64,000 nt of DNA from Alphaproteobacteria bacterium (GTDB lineage: Bacteria; Pseudomonadota; Alphaproteobacteria; Reyranellales; Reyranellaceae). The notes under the pieces were generated by a model. The model was not told the origin of the DNA. It searched no databases and saw nothing but the letters and a program-made list of their open reading frames with translations. How positions within the stretch are numbered: the stretch's first letter is position 1; each line of letters begins with the position of its first letter. Below are positions 18,669 to 27,932 of the stretch, one piece after another. The stretch lies in assembly GCA_016870115.1 (NCBI GenBank), contig VGCH01000003.1, positions 104,364 through 168,363 on the forward strand. The letters are read 5' to 3'. The translations under genes were made by a program, and so were the position numbers.

Positions 18669-20174
18669 TTAGTCAGTAACGGTCGCACTCAAGCCCAATT
18701 GCGCCCGTCGGCGCAACCACTGACTGGGCCGGTAGCGGTCGTCACCGGTGATCGCCTGCGTCCGGACCAGAATCTCGTGGCACTCGCGCACGCCCAGCCA
18801 GTCGGCCAGCGCCAGCGGTCCACGCGGATAGTTGAGCCCGAGAGTCATGGCCGTATCCACGTCGGCCGCCGAGGCAATGCCGATCATCGCCATTTCACAC
18901 CCGAGGTTGGCGATCATCGCGCACATGCGCTGCGCGATGAACCCGGGCGAGTCCTTGATCGCGGTGACCTTGGTGCCGCTCTTCGCCAGAAGTGCAGCGA
19001 CCGCGTCTAGGGCCGTGGCACCGGGCGCGGCCATGATCGTGACCCGCCGGCCGACATCGCCGGTCAGGTCCACTGCCACGGTACGCGCGGGATCAAGTCC
19101 GCGCGTCACCGCGACGGTGGTGCAATCATCACCCAGTGGTGCGACGAGGATCGGACTCTTGCCGTCATCGGCGGCCAGGACCCGACCGCCAGCGGTCCGC
19201 ACCACTTCTTCGAGCTTCGGCCGCGCATCCGCCAGGACCACCGCAGCGGCTGGCGCGACTCCAGGCGCGTGATCGGCGCCGGGATCGACCTTCTGGCCCT
19301 TGTCGTCGTAGCCATACCAGCCACCGCCGGTCTTGCGGCCGAGGCGGCCGGCATGGAACAGCCCCTCGTGATAGGGGCTGGGCGTCATGCGCCGGTCATG
19401 GAAGAAGCCCTCATAGATGATGCGCCGCGCGGGGAAGTTCACGTCGATCCCCGTGAGGTCCATCAATTCGAACGGTCCCATCCGGAAGCCGCAGGTGTCG
19501 CGCATCACCGCATCGATCTGCGACGGCGTCGCCCGCCCTTCCTGAAAAATGCGCAGCCCTTCGGTGCCAATCGCCGTGCCACCGAGATTGACCAGGAAGC
19601 CGGGCGTGTCGCCGACCACCACCGGCACCCGCGTCTGGCGTTTGCCCAACGCGACCATCGCGGCAACCGTCTCGGGGGAGGTGTCAGCCGCACGGATGAC
19701 CTCGACCAACTTCATGAGCGGCACAGGATTGAAATAGTGCATGCCGCAAACCCGACCGCGGTGCTTCAGCCCGCGCGCGATCGAGGCGATTCGGATCGAT
19801 GACGTATTCGAGGCCAGGATCGCGTCGGCCGACACCACCGCCTCGAGTTCGGCAAAGAGCTTGCGCTTGACCTCGAGGTCCTCGAACACCGCTTCGACCA
19901 CCACGTGGCAGCCCTTGAGATCGTCGAGACCGGTCGCGGCGACCAGATTCCGCTCCGCCACGGAGAGGTCAGCGTCGGAGAGCCGACCCTTCGCCACCAA
20001 CCCCTTCAAGGTGTCGAGGATCGCGGTGCGCGCGCGCTCCGCGCCGCCCGGTGCGGCGTCGAACATGACGGCCTTCATGCCGCCCTGGGCCGTCACTTGC
20101 GCGATCCCGCGCCCCATCGCGCCGGTCCCCACAACGCCCACGACAAGATCGGGCCGATTCACGTCGAGGCTCAT
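18669..20174 (-). CDS. 3-hydroxyacyl-CoA dehydrogenase (PaaH/PaaC-like, two 3HCDH C-terminal domains)
   Basis: A 501-residue NAD-dependent dehydrogenase. The Rossmann motif GVVGTGAMGRGIAQ opens the protein, 3HCDH NAD-binding runs to about 185 and the first C-terminal domain to about 285 (GPFELMDLTGIDVN). A second C-terminal 3HCDH-like domain sits near 390-490 (LNYPRGPLALADWLG). This layout is that of phenylacetate-pathway PaaH-type enzymes rather than FadB fusions. It stands ten bases after the propionyl-CoA synthetase-like gene, suggesting activation of a short acid followed by acyl-CoA oxidation. Confidence 0.9.
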   Translation of the reverse strand: MSLDVNRPDLVVGVVGTGAMGRGIAQVTAQGGMKAVMFDAAPGGAERARTAILDTLKGLVAKGRLSDADLSVAERNLVAATGLDDLKGCHVVVEAVFEDLEVKRKLFAELEAVVSADAILASNTSSIRIASIARGLKHRGRVCGMHYFNPVPLMKLVEVIRAADTSPETVAAMVALGKRQTRVPVVVGDTPGFLVNLGGTAIGTEGLRIFQEGRATPSQIDAVMRDTCGFRMGPFELMDLTGIDVNFPARRIIYEGFFHDRRMTPSPYHEGLFHAGRLGRKTGGGWYGYDDKGQKVDPGADHAPGVAPAAAVVLADARPKLEEVVRTAGGRVLAADDGKSPILVAPLGDDCTTVAVTRGLDPARTVAVDLTGDVGRRVTIMAAPGATALDAVAALLAKSGTKVTAIKDSPGFIAQRMCAMIANLGCEMAMIGIASAADVDTAMTLGLNYPRGPLALADWLGVRECHEILVRTQAITGDDRYRPSQWLRRRAQLGLSATVTD

Positions 20175-20184
20175 GTGCGCTCCG

Positions 20185-22089
20185 TCACTTGCTCGGAAAG
20201 CCCGCGCCGGCCAGCGCCGTCGCGATCTCGTCCAGTGTCGCGGGATCGTCGATCGTCGCCGGCATCTTCCAGGGCTGCCGGTCGGCGATCTTCTGCATGG
20301 TGCCGCGCAGGATCTTGCCAGAACGCGTCTTGGGCAATCGCGCGACGACGATGGCCATCTTGAAGAACGCGACCGGCCCGATGCGCTCGCGCACCAGCTT
20401 CACGACGTCGCCGGTCACTTCGCCCGGCGCGCGCGCCGCACCAGTTTTCAGCACGACGAAGCCGAGGGGCACCTGACCCTTGAGCTCATCGGCGACACCA
20501 ATCACCGCGCACTCCGCGACGTCGGGATGCGCTCCCAGCGCCTCTTCCATCTGCCCGGTGGAGAGTCGGTGGCCGGCCACATTGATCACGTCGTCGACGC
20601 GCGTCATCACCGAGACGTAGCCATCGGTGTCGATCACGCCGGCGTCGCCGGTCTTGTAGTAGCCGGGATACTCGGCGAGGTAGGACTGGTGGAACCGCTC
20701 TTCGGCATTCCACAGCGTGGGGAACGTGCCCGGCGGCAAGGGCAGCCGTGCGGCAAGGGCCCCGACCTCGCCCGCCTTCATCGGCTTGCCGGCCTCGTCG
20801 AGCACCTCGAGATGCCAGCCGGGCGACGGCACTGACGTCGATCCCGGCTTCACCGGCATCGGCTCCAGCCCCTGGAAGTTGCCGCAGATCGCCCAGCCGG
20901 TTTCGGTCTGCCACCAGTGATCGACGATCGGCACGCCCAGCAGCTTCTGCGCCCACTCGATCGTCGGTGGATCGCCACGTTCGCCCGCGAGGAATAGCGT
21001 GCGGAACTTCGAGAGGTCGTAGCGGCTGAGCAACTTGCCTTCGAAGTCTTCCTTCTTGATCGCGCGGAACGCGGTCGGCGCGGTGAACAACGCCACGGCC
21101 TTGTGCTCGGAGATCACCCGCCAGAACGCACCGGCATCCGGTGTGCCGACCGGCTTGCCCTCGTAGAGGATCGTGGTCGCGCCGTGGATCAGCGGGCCAT
21201 AGACGATGTAGCTGTGGCCCACGACCCAGCCGACATCCGACGCGCACCACCAGATCTCACCGGGTTCGACGCCGTAGAGGTTCTTCATCGACCAGGCGAG
21301 CGCCACCGCGTAGCCGCCATTGTCGCGCACCACGCCCTTGGGCTGACCGGTCGTTCCCGACGTGTAGAGGATGTAGAGCGGATCGGTGGCCTTCACCGGC
21401 ACGCAATCGTGCGGTGCGGCCGCCGCGACCGCCGTCGGCCAGTCGAGATCGCGGCCCGCCACCAGCGTGGCCTCCGCCTGCGGCCGTTGCAGCACCAGGC
21501 ACCGCGGCACCTTGTGGCGGGCGAGCGCGATCGCCTCGTCGAGCAGCGGCTTGTAGGCGACGATGCGGCCCGGCTCGATGCCGCAGGACGCTATCAGCAC
21601 GAGCTTCGGTTGGCAGTCGTCGATGCGAGTCGCGAGTTCGGCCGCGGCAAAACCACCGAACACGACGGAGTGGACGGCGCCCAGACGCGCGCAGGCCAGC
21701 ATGGCCATGGCCGCTTCAGGGATCATGGGCATGTAGACGATCACCCGATCACCGCGACCCACTCCTTGGGCGGCGATGGCGCCGGCCAGCCGCGCGACCT
21801 CATCGCGCAATTGCCGGTAGCTGTAGGCGCGCTTGGTGCCTGTGACCGGCGAATCGTAGATCAGTGCCGTCTGTTCGGCCCGCCCGCCTGCGACATGACG
21901 GTCGAGGGCATTGTGGCAGGTGTTGAGCTCTGCGCCGGGAAACCACCGGTAGAAGGGCAGCCGCGAGTCGTCGAGCACGCGATCCCAGCGGCGCGTCCAT
22001 TCGATGGCTTCCGCCTGCTCCGCCCAGAAGCCGGAGGGGTCGCGCAGCGAGCGCTCATACAGCGCCCGATAGGTGTCGCCCAGGGCCAT
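20185..22089 (-). CDS. prpE: Acetyl/propionyl-CoA synthetase (PrpE/ACSS3-like)
   Basis: A 634-residue AMP-forming acyl-CoA synthetase. The P-loop-like motif YILYTSGTTGQPKG, the ATP motif HWWQTETGW and the C-terminal lysine signature KTRSGKILRGT are all present. WWCASDVGWVVGHSYIVYGP is typical of acetate/propionate synthetases. It activates short carboxylates to acyl-CoA with ATP. The start MALGDTYRALYERS at 22089 was chosen; the frame stays open for 85 codons upstream without homology and into the opposing ligase gene. First gene of a likely prpE-PaaH-methyltransferase-secreted-protein unit. Propionate versus acetate preference is inferred only. Confidence 0.9.
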   Translation of the reverse strand: MALGDTYRALYERSLRDPSGFWAEQAEAIEWTRRWDRVLDDSRLPFYRWFPGAELNTCHNALDRHVAGGRAEQTALIYDSPVTGTKRAYSYRQLRDEVARLAGAIAAQGVGRGDRVIVYMPMIPEAAMAMLACARLGAVHSVVFGGFAAAELATRIDDCQPKLVLIASCGIEPGRIVAYKPLLDEAIALARHKVPRCLVLQRPQAEATLVAGRDLDWPTAVAAAAPHDCVPVKATDPLYILYTSGTTGQPKGVVRDNGGYAVALAWSMKNLYGVEPGEIWWCASDVGWVVGHSYIVYGPLIHGATTILYEGKPVGTPDAGAFWRVISEHKAVALFTAPTAFRAIKKEDFEGKLLSRYDLSKFRTLFLAGERGDPPTIEWAQKLLGVPIVDHWWQTETGWAICGNFQGLEPMPVKPGSTSVPSPGWHLEVLDEAGKPMKAGEVGALAARLPLPPGTFPTLWNAEERFHQSYLAEYPGYYKTGDAGVIDTDGYVSVMTRVDDVINVAGHRLSTGQMEEALGAHPDVAECAVIGVADELKGQVPLGFVVLKTGAARAPGEVTGDVVKLVRERIGPVAFFKMAIVVARLPKTRSGKILRGTMQKIADRQPWKMPATIDDPATLDEIATALAGAGFPSK

Positions 22090-22183
22090 ATATCCTCTCC
22101 GAGTCCTCAGTGCTGCGTCAGGCGCTCTTGATGCGTCATCATCCGCACGGGCACAATACCCCGAAAGGTCGGAGATCGCGGGC

Positions 22184-24031
22184 ATGGCGAAGGGCAAGTC
22201 GGCGGGAGGCGGACGCGGCAAGGGCGCGGGTCGGAAATCCGGCAAACGGCCGCGCAAGCCGCCCGCGCGGAAGACGGCGAAGGCGGTCAAGCGGCCCCAG
22301 CTCGCGAAGCCGATCGCGCGCGTCGCTCCACGGCGCCCGGTCAAGGCGCGCGCCTCGGTCCAGCGTCTGGCCGCGCCCCGCCCGACGACTCACAAGCCGG
22401 CCGCTCCCCGTCACAACATCTATGAGCGCGACCTCGAAAGAAACGCGGCGAACTACGCCGCCCTCACACCGCTGCAATTCATCGAGCGAACCGCGAGCGT
22501 CTATCCCGACCGCGTAGCGCTGATCCACGGCGCGCGCCGCCAGACCTGGGCGGACACCTGGACGCGCTGCCGCAAGCTCGCCTCGGCGCTTGTACGTGCG
22601 GGCATCGGCATCGGCGACACGGTGGCGATCATGGCGCCCAACGTGCCTGAGATGTACGAGGCCCATTTCGGCGTCCCGATGACCGGCGGGATTCTCAACT
22701 CGCTCAACACCCGGCTCGATGCCGCCATGGTCGCGTTCATCCTGGACCACAGCGAGACCAAGGTTCTGCTGGTCGACCGGGAGTTCCACCGGGTCGTGGG
22801 TGAGGCGCTGAAACTCGCCAAGGTGCGGCCGCTGGTGGTCGACATCGACGATCCGACCTGCGAGGACCGCGCGCCCATCGGCGGCACCACCTACGAAACC
22901 TTCATCGCTTCGGGCGACGCGGACTTCACCTGGACGCCGCCCGCGGACGAGTGGAACGCGATCTCGCTCAACTACACCTCCGGCACCACGGGCAATCCCA
23001 AGGGCGTCGTCTACTCACATCGCGGCGCCGCGCTCTCGGCCTACGGCAACGCGGTCCAGTGGGGGATGGGTCTGCATCCGACCTACCTCTGGACGCTGCC
23101 GATGTTCCATTGCAACGGCTGGTGCTTCCCGTGGACGCTGGCGCTGGTGGCCGGCACGTCGGTTTGCCTGCGCCGGGTCGCGGCCCGGGCCATCTTCGAT
23201 GCGCTCGCCGATCACGATGTCAGCCATCTGTGCGGCGCGCCCATCGTGATGCAGTTCATCATTGGCGCGGCTCCCGCTGAGCGCCGGCCGCTGGCCCGAC
23301 GCGTCGAGTTCATGACCGCCGCGGCCCCGCCGCCCGCCGCCGTGCTGGAGGCGCTGGAGCGCGAGAACTTCCGGGTGACGCATGTCTACGGTCTCACCGA
23401 GGTCTACGGTCCCGCCACCATCTGCGCCTGGCACGAGGAGTGGGATGCCCTGCCCTCGTCCGAGCGCGCGCGGCTGAAGGCGCGTCAGGGTGTACGCTAT
23501 ACCGCCGAGGATGGCGTCACGGTGATGGACCCTACGACAATGGCCGAAGTGCCGCGCGACGGCACGACGATGGGCGAGGTGATGTTCCGCGGCAACCTCA
23601 CCATGAAGGGGTATCTCAAGAACCCCGACGCCACGCGCGAGGCGTTTGCCGGCGGATGGTTCCACTCCGGCGATCTGGGCGTCTTGCACGCCGACGGCTA
23701 CATCGAGCTGCGCGATCGCTCGAAGGACATCATCATCTCGGGCGGCGAGAACATCTCCACCATCGAGGTCGAGGGCGCGATCATGAAGCACCCGGCCGTG
23801 GTCAGTGTCGCAGTGGTCGCGAAGCCGGATGAGAAATGGGGCGAGACGCCCTGCGCCTTTGTCGTGCTGAAACCGGGCATGGCCGCCACCGCCGAGGAGA
23901 TCGTGGCGCATTGCCGCACGCTGCTCGCCGGCTACAAGTGCCCGCGCCATGTGGTGTTTCGCGAACTGCCGATGACCTCGACCGGCAAGGTCCAGAAGTT
24001 CGTCCTGCGCGACTGGGCCAAGGCGCTCTGA
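22184..24031 (+). CDS. Acyl-CoA synthetase (AMP-forming) with histone-like basic N-terminal tail
   Basis: A 615-residue protein. From about residue 78 onward it is a standard ANL-superfamily medium/long-chain or 3-methylmercaptopropionyl-CoA-ligase-like enzyme: LNYTSGTTGNPKGVVYSHRG, YGLTEVYGP, GWFHSGDLG and the catalytic-lysine end TSTGKVQKFVLRD. Residues 1-76 are unlike the family: 12 Lys and 13 Arg, many Ala/Pro/Gly and no acidic residue, resembling histone H1 C-terminal tails. No ATG, GTG or TTG occurs in frame between the ATG at 22184 and the catalytic core, so the tail appears to be genuinely translated. It is divergent from prpE, 94 bases away. Confidence 0.9.
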   Translation: MAKGKSAGGGRGKGAGRKSGKRPRKPPARKTAKAVKRPQLAKPIARVAPRRPVKARASVQRLAAPRPTTHKPAAPRHNIYERDLERNAANYAALTPLQFIERTASVYPDRVALIHGARRQTWADTWTRCRKLASALVRAGIGIGDTVAIMAPNVPEMYEAHFGVPMTGGILNSLNTRLDAAMVAFILDHSETKVLLVDREFHRVVGEALKLAKVRPLVVDIDDPTCEDRAPIGGTTYETFIASGDADFTWTPPADEWNAISLNYTSGTTGNPKGVVYSHRGAALSAYGNAVQWGMGLHPTYLWTLPMFHCNGWCFPWTLALVAGTSVCLRRVAARAIFDALADHDVSHLCGAPIVMQFIIGAAPAERRPLARRVEFMTAAAPPPAAVLEALERENFRVTHVYGLTEVYGPATICAWHEEWDALPSSERARLKARQGVRYTAEDGVTVMDPTTMAEVPRDGTTMGEVMFRGNLTMKGYLKNPDATREAFAGGWFHSGDLGVLHADGYIELRDRSKDIIISGGENISTIEVEGAIMKHPAVVSVAVVAKPDEKWGETPCAFVVLKPGMAATAEEIVAHCRTLLAGYKCPRHVVFRELPMTSTGKVQKFVLRDWAKAL

Positions 24032-24104
24032 TCCCGACATGATGCCACCACAATCGACGGTTTTTGTGGCGCGGCCCGGTACTGTGCCGGCGTAGCGGCG
24101 AACG

Positions 24105-25466
24105 ATGGCGGAACGAGGCTTCCTGATTGCGACGACCAAGGGCGGTGTGCGACCGCTCGGGGTGCGCGGCGAGCCGCTGCATAGTGCCGCCGCTCAGCTG
24201 CGCCGCATCGTGCGCCGCCGGTTGGGTGACGCTGCCGCCGATCTGCTGGCCGATCCGCAACCGCACCCCGACGGCGATGGCGTAGACTGGTACGCGACGG
24301 GCCAGCCCGGCGTCGTGACGCCGCTCCCCTCCCACCCTCCCGATCGCCGCGCCGACGTGCGGACCGAAGTCGACCGCCAGCTCGTAGCGATCGAGGCGCT
24401 CGGCCAGTCGCTCTCGGGTGCGGGCGAAGGCGACGATCGCGGCATCGTCGGCCGTTCGCTGATCCTGGCCGCGCGCCGACCGCCGGACTCATTCATCTAT
24501 CTGGCCGGCGACCAACCCGTGATCATCGCGTGGGGCTACGAGCCCGCGGCGCTGCCAACCGCCGTGCAGCTCGCGGCGCCGCCGCCACCGCCGCCCGCTC
24601 CCCTCGAACGGGCCTCCGTGCTGGCGCCGGATCAGATCACGACCATGCCGCCTGTGCCCGCGATGGCGGTCGGCGTTCCGTGGGGCCGCATGCTGGCCCT
24701 CGCGCTGCCGCTGCTGCTCTTGCTCCTGGGAGGTGTCTTCGGGCTGCGGGCCTGCGCGCCTGACGCCGGCATCACGACGCTCGCCACTCGGGAACCGCCA
24801 CCGCGGCCAACGCCCCCGCCACCACCCGATCCCACTCTGCTGCTCAAGGCGTCGCTTCAGACCGAACAGGCGGCGCAGGCGGCTTTGCGGATCGAGCTCG
24901 CCGCCATTGAAGCCGAACTGCGCAACCGCATCGCTGCGTGTCCAAGCGCGGAGCCACCGAAGCCGCCACCGCAGGTCGCGGTTCAACCCCCGCCGCCACC
25001 CTCGGCCACGCCGGCACCCCCGGTCACGCCGGCGCCGCAGCGCCCGCCGGCACCGGCGCCCCCGCCCCCGCCGCCGCGCGCCGCACCCGGCGACGATCGG
25101 CTGCGCCTACCCGCGCCGACCGCCAACATGTCCTTCATGCAAGGCTGCTGGCGGACCGATCCCTTCTTCCACGACCGCAGTCAGCCCTCCCCCGGCGTTT
25201 CAACCTACTGCTTCGATCAGGCGGGGAACGGCCAGCTGGAATGGCGCCGCGGCCGGACGGCCTGCCGCACCCGCGCCTCGGCACGGTTCGAAGGCAGCGC
25301 GATGCGCATCCGGGATTCAGACGCGCGCTGCAACGATGGCAGCACCTGGTATGCGGATCAGCTTGTGTGCCGTCGCGGCGCCGACGGCGTCGCACAGTGC
25401 AACGGCGACGCGCAGGGCCAATCCGGCCGCGTCACTTGGACCGTCAACCTGCACAAGCTGCCTTAG
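24105..25466 (+). CDS. SrfA-like membrane-anchored, proline-rich protein
   Basis: A 453-residue protein of three parts. The N-terminal 140 residues (AAAQLRRIVRRRLGDAAADL, then DGVDWYATG) resemble what I recall of SrfA-family putative virulence proteins. A transmembrane helix follows at about 197-210 (MLALALPLLLLLLGG). Then comes a proline-rich linker with a short coiled coil (LLKASLQTEQAAQAALRIE) and a cysteine-containing C-terminal domain beginning MSFMQGCWRTDPFFHDR, probably periplasmic. SrfA normally travels with SrfB and SrfC; neither is in this window. Function is unknown even in the family. Family call is from memory and moderate. Confidence 0.6.
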   Translation: MAERGFLIATTKGGVRPLGVRGEPLHSAAAQLRRIVRRRLGDAAADLLADPQPHPDGDGVDWYATGQPGVVTPLPSHPPDRRADVRTEVDRQLVAIEALGQSLSGAGEGDDRGIVGRSLILAARRPPDSFIYLAGDQPVIIAWGYEPAALPTAVQLAAPPPPPPAPLERASVLAPDQITTMPPVPAMAVGVPWGRMLALALPLLLLLLGGVFGLRACAPDAGITTLATREPPPRPTPPPPPDPTLLLKASLQTEQAAQAALRIELAAIEAELRNRIAACPSAEPPKPPPQVAVQPPPPPSATPAPPVTPAPQRPPAPAPPPPPPRAAPGDDRLRLPAPTANMSFMQGCWRTDPFFHDRSQPSPGVSTYCFDQAGNGQLEWRRGRTACRTRASARFEGSAMRIRDSDARCNDGSTWYADQLVCRRGADGVAQCNGDAQGQSGRVTWTVNLHKLP

Positions 25467-25548
25467 CGCGGCCTGCTCATGCGGAGTCGCAGGCGCGGCT
25501 TCACCCGAGCCGCAGACACTCTAGACGGCCGGGCGGCCCTCCGGCGCG

Positions 25549-25725
25549 TCAGTGGACGGAGGCGGTGCTCAACCGGGCGATCTGGTCCTTGATCGCGAGC
25601 TTGCGCTTCTTCAATTCGTGAATCGCGTCGTCGTCGGGATGAAGTCGCGTCTCTTCCTGGGCGATGGCCTGTTCGAGGGTCCGGTGCCGAGCCTCGAGAG
25701 CTGCGCGCTGATCCACGTTGCCCAT
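25549..25725 (-). CDS. DUF465 / YdcH-family small coiled-coil protein
   Basis: A 58-residue protein starting MGNVDQRAALEARHRTLEQA and carrying the family core DDAIHELKKRKLAIKDQIARL. DUF465 proteins are short helical hairpins of unknown function, common in alphaproteobacteria. GGAGG (in the reverse of cctcc, 25732-25736) lies about six bases before the ATG. It is divergent from ubiX (111-base gap). A second, related protein is encoded at 27184. Confidence 0.88.
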   Translation of the reverse strand: MGNVDQRAALEARHRTLEQAIAQEETRLHPDDDAIHELKKRKLAIKDQIARLSTASVH

Positions 25726-25836
25726 AGGCGACCTCCAACGTGATGACGGACACTGAAACTGTGACTCCGGACCGGCCGGGAGTCACGCCGATTTGGCCGG
25801 GCTCCCGGATTTGTGCACAAGCGGGTATGGTGGGCC

Positions 25837-26433
25837 ATGGCCACCAAGAAACGCCTGATTGTTGGGATTTCCGGCGCCTCGGGCGCGATCTATGGCGTGC
25901 GTCTGTTGCAGGCGCTGCGCAAGCTGGCCGTCGAGACGCATCTCGTGCTGTCGCGGACCGCCCAGGTGACGCTGGCACACGAAACGGACTTCAAGGTGAC
26001 CGACGTCGAGGCACTGGCCAGCGTCGTCCATCGCAACGACGATCTCGCGGCGGCGATCTCGAGCGGTTCGTTCCGCACCGACGGCATGATCGTCGCCCCC
26101 TGCTCGATGCGCAGCGTCGGCGAGATGGCGGCCGGGATCGGCTCGACGCTGCTCACGCGCGCGGCCGATGTGGTGCTGAAGGAACGTCGGCGACTGGTGC
26201 TGCTGGTCCGCGAGACGCCGCTACATGCCGTCCATCTCCGCAACATGGCGACACTGGCCGACCTCGGCGCGATCATCGCGCCACCGGTTCCCGCCTTCTA
26301 CAATCGTCCGCGAACGCTCGATGATGTGGTCGACCATACGGTGGGCCGCGTGCTTGACCTGTTCGATCTCGACACCGGCGCACTCAAGCGATGGGGCGAG
26401 GACGCCGGACCCAAACCGCGACGCCAGCGCTAG
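25837..26433 (+). CDS. ubiX: Flavin prenyltransferase UbiX
   Basis: A 198-residue flavoprotein that attaches a dimethylallyl group to FMN, making the prenyl-FMN cofactor used by UbiD-type decarboxylases in ubiquinone synthesis. The FMN site GISGASGAIYG opens the protein and the phosphate/prenyl segments APCSMRSVGEMAAG, VLKERRRLVLLVRETPL and the AFYNRP end are conserved. MATKKRLIVGIS at 25837 is the expected start; an ATG eight codons earlier is less likely. Other quinone genes in the window are COQ9 (28980) and a UbiB-type kinase (38191); ubiD itself is not seen. Confidence 0.95.
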   Translation: MATKKRLIVGISGASGAIYGVRLLQALRKLAVETHLVLSRTAQVTLAHETDFKVTDVEALASVVHRNDDLAAAISSGSFRTDGMIVAPCSMRSVGEMAAGIGSTLLTRAADVVLKERRRLVLLVRETPLHAVHLRNMATLADLGAIIAPPVPAFYNRPRTLDDVVDHTVGRVLDLFDLDTGALKRWGEDAGPKPRRQR

Positions 26434-26522
26434 ACCGTTTCCGACCCAGAACGCCCAGGTCATCGCGCGGCCTCGTTCGCCGGCTCTCCAACCCAGTTGA
26501 GTCCAGCCCGCGCCAACAGACG

Positions 26523-27185
26523 CTAGGCGGGCCCCACTACCCGTTCGACCTCGGCACGGGCGAACTCCGGGAACGCGGCGGCGGCAATAGTCGCAACCGC
26601 CGCCCGATCGCGCGCATCGGGCACCACCCCCAGGCAGAGCGCATAGACGCCGAGATTGCCGACCGCCGCACGCAGCCGCTTGGCCGCGGGTCGATCGCGA
26701 TCGGCTGGCGGTGTGTGCAGCCGCGCCAGCATCAGCTGTTCGGTGTGCTCGGTGGCAAGCTCCGCATCCGCCACCCGGCGGCGCGCCGCTTCCACCGTTT
26801 CCGGCAAGGCGCCGGTCCAGTGGCCCTCGCGCAGCGCGCGGCGGACGGCCCGCAGCGGCACCACGACGCCATCCTGCCACGCCTGGGTCTCGCGCAGGAT
26901 CGCACGCAGCCGGTCGGCCGTCAGGGTCGGACGGCCGGAAACGCCCAGCCACACACAAAACAGCAGGACATTCACGTCGCACCCGCGCCGGTCCTGGAGG
27001 TCCAGGCACGCAGCCGAAACACCCTCGCCGGCATAGAGCTCCAGCGAGAAGTTCCAGAACGGATGGGGCAGGAAATCGGACAGGGGCGCTTCCCTTCGAC
27101 CGGGCGATTGGGTACACCGCGCAAGCCGGCGTGACCAGCCCGCCGGCGACTCAGGCCCCAAGGGCGCAAGGTCCGGAAGCGGCAT
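26523..27185 (-). CDS. TIGR02444/DUF2390 family protein
   Basis: Up to 220 residues. The recognisable region begins at [20 protein letters not shown] and continues with [20 protein letters not shown], the signature of the TIGR02444 conserved hypothetical family, of unknown function. The rest is helical and arginine-rich. The 42 residues before the signature are not typical; the start could lie further inside at a weak TTG or CTG codon. With the ATG at 27185 the gene shares its start bases (CATG) head-to-head with the DUF465 gene at 27184, which is unusual and argues for an internal start. Confidence 0.78.
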   Translation of the reverse strand: MPLPDLAPLGPESPAGWSRRLARCTQSPGRREAPLSDFLPHPFWNFSLELYAGEGVSAACLDLQDRRGCDVNVLLFCVWLGVSGRPTLTADRLRAILRETQAWQDGVVVPLRAVRRALREGHWTGALPETVEAARRRVADAELATEHTEQLMLARLHTPPADRDRPAAKRLRAAVGNLGVYALCLGVVPDARDRAAVATIAAAAFPEFARAEVERVVGPA

Positions 27186-27384
27186 GGAAGACACCGAGGC
27201 GATCAAGGCGAAGCTCGAGGCGCTGCTCAGCGAACACCGCGACCTCGACGAGATCATCGAGCGCCTGATCGCGACCCCGCCCTTCGACCAGCTTCAGCTG
27301 CAACGCTTCAAGAAGCGCAAGCTCATGCTCAAGGACCAGATCCTGCGGCTGGAAAGCCAGCTCATCCCCGACATCATCGCCTGA
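27184..27384 (+). CDS. DUF465 / YdcH-family small coiled-coil protein (second copy)
   Basis: A 66-residue, almost fully helical protein ([20 protein letters not shown]) with the family core [20 protein letters not shown]. It closely parallels the core of the 25549 gene (KKRKLAIKDQIARL). GGAAGC precedes the ATG. It ends eight bases before purE and probably heads the purE-purK transcript. DUF465 genes are found next to purE in other alphaproteobacteria (from memory). Function is unknown. Confidence 0.9.
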   Translation: MEDTEAIKAKLEALLSEHRDLDEIIERLIATPPFDQLQLQRFKKRKLMLKDQILRLESQLIPDIIA

Positions 27385-27392
27385 GGCGCGCC

Positions 27393-27932
27393 ATGGCCAA
27401 ACGCACCGCATCGCGCCGCAAGGCGGCCGCACCCGTCGTTGGCATCATCATGGGCAGTCAATCGGACTGGCCGACCATGCGTCATGTCGCCGACACACTC
27501 ACCGCACTCGGGGTTCCGTTCGAAACCAGGATCGTTTCGGCGCACCGAACGCCTCGCCGCATGGTCTCCTACGCGGGCTCCGCGCAACGCCGTGGCCTCA
27601 AGGTGATCGTCGCCGGGGCCGGGGGCGCGGCCCACCTGCCAGGCATGACCGCGTCGCTCACGTCCCTGCCGGTGCTGGGCGTGCCGATGGAGAGCGCGGC
27701 CCTCAAGGGCATGGATAGTCTCCTGTCGATCGTCCAGATGCCGCCCGGCATTCCCGTGGGCACACTCGCCATCGGACGCGCCGGCGCCATCAATGCGGGC
27801 CTGCTCGCCGCCAGCATCGTCGGCCTCTCGAGTCCGGCGATTGCGCGTGCCGTGGCGCGTTGGCGAGCGGCGCAAAGCGCGGCGGTGACCCGCGCGCCGC
27901 GCGACGAGCCCGCACCCGCCGTCAAACCGTGA
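27393..27932 (+). CDS. purE: 5-(carboxyamino)imidazole ribonucleotide mutase
   Basis: A 179-residue class I PurE that converts N5-CAIR to CAIR in purine synthesis. The signatures [13 protein letters not shown] and [10 protein letters not shown] (substrate phosphate and carboxylate binding) and the [10 protein letters not shown] loop are intact. The 20 N- and C-terminal extra residues are low-complexity. The stop overlaps the purK GTG (GTGA), so translation is coupled to its partner enzyme. Confidence 0.97.
   Translation: MAKRTASRRKAAAPVVGIIMGSQSDWPTMRHVADTLTALGVPFETRIVSAHRTPRRMVSYAGSAQRRGLKVIVAGAGGAAHLPGMTASLTSLPVLGVPMESAALKGMDSLLSIVQMPPGIPVGTLAIGRAGAINAGLLAASIVGLSSPAIARAVARWRAAQSAAVTRAPRDEPAPAVKP

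Noticed and set aside
24048-24082. Terminator after the acyl-CoA ligase (CCACAA...TTGTGG)
   Set aside because: A 6-bp stem with a ten-base loop and no T-run after it; too weak to call.
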